Below, piece by piece: positions 58,020 to 64,000 of a DNA stretch of 64,000 nucleotides. Source of the DNA: Curtobacterium sp. PhB115 (lineage in GTDB: Bacteria > Actinomycetota > Actinomycetes > Actinomycetales > Microbacteriaceae); assembly GCF_003752025.1 (NCBI RefSeq), contig NZ_RJKR01000006.1:469466-533465 (forward strand). Direction: 5' to 3'. The notes under the pieces were generated by a model. It had not been told where the DNA came from. It ran no database searches and saw only the letters and a program-made list of their open reading frames with translations. The position numbers were made by a program, and so were the translations under genes. Within the stretch, counting starts at the first letter, position 1, and each line of letters begins with the position of its first letter.

Positions 58020-61000
58020 ATGCACATCCTCCGCACCACGCTCGCCGCAGCCGCGTCGACCCTCGTCGCGCTCGGCCTGGTCGTCGCGCCCCTCGGCACC
58101 GACCACGCGGACGCCGCGACGGTCTCCTCCGCCAAGACCCACGTCGCCGATCCGGACTCCTCGGACGCCGGAAAGACGACCATCTCGATCGCCCCGGCGA
58201 ACCGCGGGATCGTCCAGCGGGACCAGGACCTCACGCTCTCGGTGACCGTCACGAACGACACCGACACCGCCGTCCCCGCCGGCACCGCCGAGTTCGACAT
58301 CTTCCGGTCGGTGAGCACGCGAGACGTCCTCGCCGACTGGCTCGCCGACACCACCACAACGGGTTACCTCGGCGCCCCGATGGACTCCGTGGACATCCCG
58401 GCCGTCCCGGCGCACCGCTCGGTGACGATCGACACGGTCTCCATCGTCTCGGGCAACGTGGCACTCGGCGGCTACTCCTCGTTCGGCGCGCGACGCATCG
58501 CGGCCGAGTACACGGCCGGCGAGACCTTCGCCGTGGACCGCTCCGCGATCACCTGGTACCCGGACTTCGAGCAGGTGCCGGTGAGCGTCTCGGTCGCCAT
58601 GCCCGTGACCGTGCCGAAGAGCGCCGACGGCGTCCTCACGGCACCCGTGCTCGCCGCGGCGACCTCGGTGGACGGCACGCTGACCCAGCAGCTCGACGCA
58701 GCCGAGGACCACAACGTCGCGGTCGCCGTCGACCCGCGGATCATCGCGTCGATCCGGCTCCTCGGCGAGAACGCACCGTCCTCGGCGACCACCTGGCTCG
58801 CGCGCCTCGAGTCCCTGCGCAACGAGACGTTCTCGCTGGCGTACGCCGACGCGGACGTCACCGGCCTCCGCCAGGCCGGCTCCGACGGCATCCTGTCGCC
58901 GATCTCCCTCGACCAGTCCGTGAAGACCGAGAACTTCCCCGGCGCCGAGACCGCGGCACCGACTCCGACGGCCACCCCGGGCGACACGTCGTCGCCGAGC
59001 AGCACCGAGGCCCCGAGCGACGACGCCACGAGCGACGCCGGCACCGGAACCGGCTCCGACACCGGTGCGACGCAGGACACCCTGCCGACCACGGAGTCCC
59101 TGCTCGACTTCCCGTACTCGATGGACTCCATCGCCTGGCCGACCGACGGCACCGTGTCCTCCGCCGACCTGCCGGCACTCGAGCGCGCCGGCACGAAGAC
59201 CACCATCGTCTCGAGCGGGAACACCTCGGCCGGTGCCGACACCACGATCTCCGCATCCGAGAAGATCGGCGACGACCACGTGCTCGTCTCCGACCAGTCG
59301 ATGTCGTCCCTGCTCCGTCGTGCGGCGACCGCTCCTGACCGCGCGACCTACGCCTCGACGATGTCCGAGCTCACCGCGACGCTGGCCACCTCGGCGCGTG
59401 CCGGTACGGCGACGGGGCCGATCCTGCTGACCCTCGGTCGCGAGTGGCCGTCCGACTCAGCACGGCTCAGCCAGGCGCTGGACGCCCTCGAGAGCACCGC
59501 CTGGGTCGCACCAGCCGACCTCTCGACCGCCTCGAACGCCGTCGCCGGGTCGTTGACGCTCAGCAGCGCGTCCACCGGCGACGCCCGGATCGACCAGCTC
59601 GAGCGGCTCGTGCAGGGCGAGCAGGGACTCAGTGCCTTCGCCACGATCCTGGACGACCCGAACCTGCTCACTGCCCCCGCTCGGCTCCGACTGCTCGCGC
59701 TCGCCTCGAACGCCTGGCGCGGCGACGACGACGGGCTCGCCACGGCGGTGGAGGCCCGCACCGCCGCCTGGGCGAACGACACCACCAAGGTCGGCATCGT
59801 CGACTCGAGCAGCCTCACCCTGCTCGGTGACCGGTCCTCGCTGCCCGTCTCGATCCGGAACAGCTCGATCTACCCGGTCACCGTGCACCTGACCGTGCAG
59901 CCGTCGAACTCCGCCCTGCGCATCGTCCGCAACGACATCGTGGTGAAGATCCAGCCGGACTCCTCGACGCGAGCCACCGTGCCCGTGCAGTCGGTCGCGA
60001 ACGGCAAGGTCGAACTGACCATGTCGCTGTCGAGTCCCACCGGCGTCGCCGTCGCCCAGCCCGCCACCGTCGAGCTGAACGTGCAGGCCCAGTGGGAGAC
60101 CGTGATCACCGCCACCGCGGCCGTGGCCCTCATCGCGATCTTCGGCTTCGGCATCTTCCGGAGCATCCGGAAGCGCATCCGACGCCGCAACGGGGAACTC
60201 GACGACGAGGACGACGACGACCCGAACCGTCCGCTCGAGGTGCAGCCCGACGCACCGGGTGCGGCGACCCCGGTCGCGACCACGGCTCGCGAAGGTGACC
60301 GCCTGCAGGCCGCGACCGCGCATGCCGGGGCCGCACCGGGCCTCCCGGCCGACGCCCGTCCCAGCACCGTCGCGGACCGCCGCGATCCCGAGGAGCCGAC
60401 CATCAGCGCCACCCAGCCCCAGCCCGCCGTCGACGCCGAGCCGGTCGCCGAGCGCAGCCTCGGGCGTGCGAGCGCCATGCTCGCCGCCGGCACGATGGTG
60501 AGCCGGATCCTCGGGTTCGCGAAGACCTTCGTGCTCGCGTACGCGATCGGCCAGAACGGCAGCCCCTCGGCCAACGCGTTCGCGGTCGCCAACCAGCTGC
60601 CGAACAACATCTACGCGCTCATCGCCGGCGGCCTGCTTTCCGCCGTGCTCATCCCGCAGATCGTCCGCGCGATGCGGCGCAACGACGACGGCGGCCAGGG
60701 GTACGTCAACAAGATCGTGACGCTCGGCGGGTCGATCTTCATCGTCATCGCCGTCATCGGCACGCTGCTCGCGCCGGCCCTGGTGCGGCTGTACAGCACG
60801 TCCGCGGGGACGAGCGGCAAGGGCTTCGACCAGGCGACCACCGACCTCGCCGTCGCGTTCGCGTTCTGGTGCCTGCCGCAGATCCTCTTCTACGCGATGT
60901 ACTCGCTGCTGGGCGAGGTCCTCAACGCCAAGCAGGTCTTCGGCCCGTTCACCTGGGCGCCGCTGCTGAACAACGTGATCGCCGTCGCCGGCCTCATCGT

Positions 61001-62078
61001 CTTCATCGCGATGTTCGACGGTCGTGCCGAGCACACGTCCCCGACCGGGTGGACACCGCTCGAGATCGCGGTCCTGGCCGGCAGCGCCTCGCTCGGTGTG
61101 CTCGCCCAGGCCGCGTTCCTGCCGTTCTTCTGGCGTCGCGCCGGCCTGCGCTTCCGGCCGGACTTCCGCTGGCGGGGCGTCGGCCTCAAGGCCACGGGGA
61201 CGGCCGCCGGCTGGCTGTTCGCGATGATCCTCGTCACGCAGGTCGCCGGTGTCGTCCAGTCCCGCGTCGCGTCGCTCGGCAACGACCATGCCGGCAACGC
61301 GGTGCTCGGGAACGCCTGGCTGCTGTTCATGCTGCCGCACTCGATCATCACCGTGTCGATCGCGACCGCGTACTTCACCCGGATGAGCCACGACGCGGAA
61401 CGCGGCGACCTCGGAGCGGTCCGCCGCAACCTGTCGCTGTCGCTCCGGATCGTCGGGCTCTTCACGGTCTTCGCGACCGTCGCGCTCATCGTCGTCTCGG
61501 TGCCGTTCGGCCGGATCTACGAGAACACCTTCGGCGGCGCGCTGTCGGTGGCGGCTGTCCTGACCGCGTACATGCCGGGCCTGGTGCTGTTCAGCATGCT
61601 CTTCATCATCCAGCGCGTCTTCTGGGCCCTGCACGACCACCGCACGCCGTTCCTGATGCAGTGCATCCAGTCCGTGCTCTTCGTGATCGGTGCGACCGCC
61701 GTCACGACTCTCCCGGGCCAGGCGATCGGCGTCGGGATCGCGGCGTGCACCACCCTCGCCGGGACCGCCCAGACGATCGTGGCCCTTGTGCTCGTCCGTC
61801 GTCGTCTCGACGGCATCGAGGGGCCGATCGTGACCCGCTCCCACGTGCAGTTCGTGATCGCCTCGCTCATCGCGGGCGTCGCCGGCCTCGTCGTCGTGAA
61901 CTTCTTCGGCGCCTTCTCCGTGCACGGGTTCGCGATGACCGACGTGACGAGCGCGTTCATCACGCTGGTCCTCACCGGCGCCGTCATGGTCGTCGTGTAC
62001 TTCGGGGCCCTCGTGGTCGCGAAGAACGCCGAGATCCGCAGCGCGGTCGACCTGCTCAAGGCGCGCCTCGGTCGCTGA
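58020..62078 (+). CDS. murJ: DUF6049-MurJ fusion: exported domain joined to lipid II flippase
   Basis: The single 1352-codon frame encodes two proteins that are normally separate. Residues 1-33 are a signal peptide ending ADAA. Residues 34-690 are an exported DUF6049-type region with a Thr/Ser/Asp-rich linker near 310-370. A helix (VALIAIFGFGIF, about 700) is followed by a basic RKRIRRR stop-transfer and an acidic disordered linker. From about residue 815 a full MurJ follows (SAMLAAGTMVSRILGFAKTFVLAYAIGQ), with about 14 helices. MurJ flips lipid II for peptidoglycan synthesis. An internal ATG at 60477 could also yield free MurJ. Confidence 0.88.
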   Translation: MHILRTTLAAAASTLVALGLVVAPLGTDHADAATVSSAKTHVADPDSSDAGKTTISIAPANRGIVQRDQDLTLSVTVTNDTDTAVPAGTAEFDIFRSVSTRDVLADWLADTTTTGYLGAPMDSVDIPAVPAHRSVTIDTVSIVSGNVALGGYSSFGARRIAAEYTAGETFAVDRSAITWYPDFEQVPVSVSVAMPVTVPKSADGVLTAPVLAAATSVDGTLTQQLDAAEDHNVAVAVDPRIIASIRLLGENAPSSATTWLARLESLRNETFSLAYADADVTGLRQAGSDGILSPISLDQSVKTENFPGAETAAPTPTATPGDTSSPSSTEAPSDDATSDAGTGTGSDTGATQDTLPTTESLLDFPYSMDSIAWPTDGTVSSADLPALERAGTKTTIVSSGNTSAGADTTISASEKIGDDHVLVSDQSMSSLLRRAATAPDRATYASTMSELTATLATSARAGTATGPILLTLGREWPSDSARLSQALDALESTAWVAPADLSTASNAVAGSLTLSSASTGDARIDQLERLVQGEQGLSAFATILDDPNLLTAPARLRLLALASNAWRGDDDGLATAVEARTAAWANDTTKVGIVDSSSLTLLGDRSSLPVSIRNSSIYPVTVHLTVQPSNSALRIVRNDIVVKIQPDSSTRATVPVQSVANGKVELTMSLSSPTGVAVAQPATVELNVQAQWETVITATAAVALIAIFGFGIFRSIRKRIRRRNGELDDEDDDDPNRPLEVQPDAPGAATPVATTAREGDRLQAATAHAGAAPGLPADARPSTVADRRDPEEPTISATQPQPAVDAEPVAERSLGRASAMLAAGTMVSRILGFAKTFVLAYAIGQNGSPSANAFAVANQLPNNIYALIAGGLLSAVLIPQIVRAMRRNDDGGQGYVNKIVTLGGSIFIVIAVIGTLLAPALVRLYSTSAGTSGKGFDQATTDLAVAFAFWCLPQILFYAMYSLLGEVLNAKQVFGPFTWAPLLNNVIAVAGLIVFIAMFDGRAEHTSPTGWTPLEIAVLAGSASLGVLAQAAFLPFFWRRAGLRFRPDFRWRGVGLKATGTAAGWLFAMILVTQVAGVVQSRVASLGNDHAGNAVLGNAWLLFMLPHSIITVSIATAYFTRMSHDAERGDLGAVRRNLSLSLRIVGLFTVFATVALIVVSVPFGRIYENTFGGALSVAAVLTAYMPGLVLFSMLFIIQRVFWALHDHRTPFLMQCIQSVLFVIGATAVTTLPGQAIGVGIAACTTLAGTAQTIVALVLVRRRLDGIEGPIVTRSHVQFVIASLIAGVAGLVVVNFFGAFSVHGFAMTDVTSAFITLVLTGAVMVVVYFGALVVAKNAEIRSAVDLLKARLGR

Positions 62079-62084
62079 GTCGGC

Positions 62085-62110
62085 GGAATGCTCCGCCGGT
62101 ACGATGTGTT
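62085..62110 (+). promoter_or_regulatory. SigR/SigH-type promoter of trxB
   Basis: GGAAT (62085-62089) and GTT (62108-62110) are 18 bp apart, exactly the SigR consensus spacing known from Streptomyces thioredoxin genes. The start of trxB lies 35 nt downstream. Confidence 0.6.
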
Positions 62111-62145
62111 GACCCGGTCAGCACGCAACGGAAGGGCATTCAGGC

Positions 62146-63141
62146 ATGCGCCAGCTCATCATCATCGGTTCCGGCCCGGCCGGGTTCACCGCCGGCATCT
62201 ACGCCGCGCGCGCAGAGCTCAAGCCGCTCATCGTCGCCTCCAGCGTCGAGACGGGCGGTGAACTCACCAAGACGACCGAGGTCGAGAACTTCCCCGGCTT
62301 CCCCGAGGGGATCCAGGGCCCCGACCTCATGATCAAGATGCAGGAACAGGCCGAGAAGTTCGGCGCCGAGGTCCTGTACGACGACGCCGTCTCCGTCGAC
62401 CTCACCGGCGACGTGAAGAAGGTCACCGTCGGCTCCGGCGAGACGTACGAGGCCCTCGCGGTCATCTACGCCACCGGCTCGGCGTACCGCCACCTCGGCC
62501 TCGCCGACGAAGAGCGCCTGTCCGGCCACGGCGTCTCGTGGTGCGCGACCTGCGACGGGTTCTTCTTCCGTCAGAAGAACATCGCCGTCGTCGGCGGTGG
62601 CGACTCCGCGATGGAAGAGGCCACGTTCCTCACCCGCTTCGCCGACAAGGTGACGGTCATCCACCGCAAGGACAGCCTCCGCGCGTCGAAGATCATGCAG
62701 GACCGGGCGATGAACGACCCGAAGATCGAGTTCGCGTGGAACAAGGAGGTCACCGGCATCACGGGTGACTCGGCCGTCACCGGCGTGACACTGCGCGACA
62801 CCGTCGACGGGTCCGAGAGCGAACTCGCGCTCGACGGCCTGTTCATCGCGATCGGCAACGACCCGCGAACGCACCTCATCCACGGCCAGATCGACATCGC
62901 TCCGGAGGGCACCATCGCCGTCCAGGGCCGGTCGTCGAAGACGAACCTGCCCGGCGTCTTCGCCGCGGGTGACGTCATCGACCCGACGTACCGCCAGGCG
63001 ATCACGGCCGCCGGCTCCGGCACGGTCGCCGCGCTCGACGCGGAGAAGTACCTCGCCGACCTCGAGGACACGCTGACCGACCAGGCCGAGGGTGTCACGC
63101 CCGTCGAGCCCGTCACGGTCGACGTCACCTCCCGCGTCTGA
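62146..63141 (+). CDS. trxB: Thioredoxin reductase
   Basis: The 331-residue flavoprotein has the FAD loop GSGPAGFTAGIYAARA at the N-terminus, the redox-active CATC at residues 133-136, the NADPH loop GGGDSAMEEA and the C-terminal AAGDV segment. It reduces thioredoxin with NADPH in the cytoplasm. The C-terminal tail after about 310 is acidic and longer than in E. coli TrxB. The GGAAGG ribosome site precedes the ATG. A SigR-type promoter lies directly upstream, and trxA follows after 63 nt. Confidence 0.96.
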   Translation: MRQLIIIGSGPAGFTAGIYAARAELKPLIVASSVETGGELTKTTEVENFPGFPEGIQGPDLMIKMQEQAEKFGAEVLYDDAVSVDLTGDVKKVTVGSGETYEALAVIYATGSAYRHLGLADEERLSGHGVSWCATCDGFFFRQKNIAVVGGGDSAMEEATFLTRFADKVTVIHRKDSLRASKIMQDRAMNDPKIEFAWNKEVTGITGDSAVTGVTLRDTVDGSESELALDGLFIAIGNDPRTHLIHGQIDIAPEGTIAVQGRSSKTNLPGVFAAGDVIDPTYRQAITAAGSGTVAALDAEKYLADLEDTLTDQAEGVTPVEPVTVDVTSRV

Positions 63142-63149
63142 CCCATCCC

Positions 63150-63174
63150 GGAATACCGCAGCGGCACAGCCGTT
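63150..63174 (+). promoter_or_regulatory. SigR/SigH-type promoter of trxA
   Basis: GGAAT (63150-63154) and GTT (63172-63174) are 17 bp apart, within the 16-18 bp range seen for SigH-type promoters. It lies in the short trxB-trxA gap, so trxA would have its own stress promoter in addition to read-through. Confidence 0.5.
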
Positions 63175-63204
63175 GTACCCACTGAACTTCTCGAAGGAGC
63201 ACAC

Positions 63205-63531
63205 ATGTCCAACGCAAAGGCCGTCACCGACGCCACCTTCTCGGACGAGGTCCTCAAGTCCGACAAGACGATCCTGGTCGACTTCTGGGCCGAGTGGTGC
63301 GGCCCGTGTCGCGCCGTCTCCCCGATCCTCGACCAGATCGCTGCCGAGCACGCCGGCAAGATCGAGATCGTCAAGCTCAACGTGGACGACAACCCCCAGT
63401 CGGCCATGCAGTACCAGATCACCTCGATCCCCGCGATGAAGGTCTTCAAGGGCGGCGAGGTCGTCAAGACCGTCATCGGCGCCAAGCCGAAGCCCGCGCT
63501 CGAGGCCGACCTCGCCGAGTTCCTCGCGTAG
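63205..63531 (+). CDS. trxA: Thioredoxin
   Basis: The 108-residue protein has the thioredoxin fold with the active site WCGPC at residues 31-35, preceded by ILVDFWAE and followed by SPILDQIAAEHAGKIEIVKLNVDDNP. The cis-Pro lies in ITSIPAMKVFKGGE. It reduces protein disulfides and is reduced by TrxB. An AAGGAG site precedes the ATG. A strong terminator follows at 63550-63593. Confidence 0.97.
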   Translation: MSNAKAVTDATFSDEVLKSDKTILVDFWAEWCGPCRAVSPILDQIAAEHAGKIEIVKLNVDDNPQSAMQYQITSIPAMKVFKGGEVVKTVIGAKPKPALEADLAEFLA

Positions 63532-63549
63532 GTCGCACCAGCACCGCTG

Positions 63550-63593
63550 AACGCCCCGCTCCGTCCTGCTCCAAGCAGGCAGGGCGGGGCGTT
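63550..63593 (+). terminator. Terminator of the trxBA unit
   Basis: AACGCCCCGC (63550-63559) pairs exactly with GCGGGGCGTT (63584-63593), and an inner CCTGC/GCAGG hairpin (63565-63579) stacks on it. It begins 19 nt after the trxA stop codon. Confidence 0.85.
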
Positions 63594-63692
63594 CGCATGC
63601 CACCCGTTGCCGATCGGCCCCTGCCTCGGAACCCGGGTTTCCTGGGTCGATGTCGTAGTGTGGCGGGAATGTCTCACTGATCGGAGCAATCG

Positions 63693-64000
63693 ATGACGAA
63701 CGGCAACAGCCTCGACCCCTGGTACGACTCCTACGCCCAGCGCACCGCCGGGCTGAGCGCCTCCGAGGTCCGAGCCCTGTTCGCCGTCGCCTCGCGGCCC
63801 GAAGTGGTCTCGTTGGCCGGCGGCATGCCGTTCGTCTCCGCGCTCCCCAGAGAGCTCGTCACGGGCTCCCTGGACCGTGTGATGAACGAGCACGCGGCCA
63901 TGGCGCTGCAGTACGGCGGCGGGCAGGGCCTCCGCTCCCTCCGCGAGCACATCGTCGACGTGATGAGCCTCGAGGGCATCCGTGCCAGCGCCGAGGACGT
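63693..64000 (+). CDS. PLP-dependent aminotransferase (5' part, continues beyond the window)
   Basis: The frame from the ATG at 63693 is open to the window edge and gives 102 residues. Its SEVRALFAVASRPEVVSLAGGMPF, LPRELVTGSLDRVM and LQYGGGQGLRSLREHIVDVM match the N-terminal region of MocR/LysN-like fold-type I aminotransferases. The PLP-binding Lys lies outside the window. Such genes are often found next to trxA near parB in Microbacteriaceae, though this is recalled rather than checked. The ribosome site (GGAG) is about 6 nt upstream. Confidence 0.85.
   Translation, partial: MTNGNSLDPWYDSYAQRTAGLSASEVRALFAVASRPEVVSLAGGMPFVSALPRELVTGSLDRVMNEHAAMALQYGGGQGLRSLREHIVDVMSLEGIRASAED

Overview
The window is very GC-rich (about 70 % by eye) and densely packed. 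Starts are often GTG, many genes overlap by 4 nt (ATGA/GTGA), and Shine-Dalgarno sequences are good. No tRNA, rRNA, CRISPR array, transposase or integrase was seen. The right end carries core genes in a typical actinobacterial order (dnaB, rplI, rpsR, ssb, rpsF, pcnA, a DUF6049/murJ gene, trxB, trxA, an aminotransferase). Together with the gene families present, this suggests a Microbacteriaceae member, most likely Curtobacterium, with the chromosomal origin lying beyond the right edge. The genus is inferred, not proven.

Layout. 0-5.6 kb: a HigBA-type toxin-antitoxin pair, an epimerase-like protein, a DUF4126 membrane protein, and a PadR / DUF1048 / DrrAB-type efflux operon. 5.6-11.3 kb: a secreted matrixin-like metalloprotease, an SDR with a divergent MerR regulator, a fatty-acid desaturase, two tandem GAF-ANTAR RNA-binding regulators and an unknown protein. 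11.4-23.2 kb: a minus-strand catabolic cluster with a peptide-type ABC importer, an isochorismatase-type hydrolase, two NtaA/DszA-type flavin monooxygenases, two flavin reductases, an alpha/beta-fold protein whose catalytic residues look replaced, and a GntR/UTRA regulator. This is the best candidate for an undescribed pathway. 24.3-27.5 kb: a SipW-like signal peptidase with two apparent substrates (a TasA/CalY-like protein and a LamG protein) and a divergent MarR regulator.

27.5-35.8 kb: a transporter/TetR/large hydrolase-like operon, a GMC oxidoreductase with a fused N-terminal domain, a hydrolase divergent from a MarR gene, and a VOC protein. 35.8-46 kb: an oxidoreductase-rich region with an MFS pump and TetR regulator separated by five operator-like units spaced exactly 16 bp apart, several SDR and aldo/keto reductases, and gene relics. 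46.1-52.2 kb: a LacI-regulated catabolic locus with two Gfo/Idh/MocA dehydrogenases, a TolB-like propeller, a UPF0303 protein and a sugar-type MFS transporter. 52.4-64 kb: an SDR relic abutting dnaB, a 664-bp gene-free stretch with a DnaA-box cluster, then the ribosomal/ssb operon, pcnA, a single 1352-codon frame joining DUF6049 to MurJ, and trxB and trxA, each preceded by a SigR/SigH-like promoter.

A hairpin family with the core CTGGAGGC...GCCTCCAG (one copy diverged) recurs six times, always just downstream of gene 3' ends, and probably serves as the local terminator. Starts, domains and motifs were read by eye. Functions come from recalled family knowledge, and no database search was possible.
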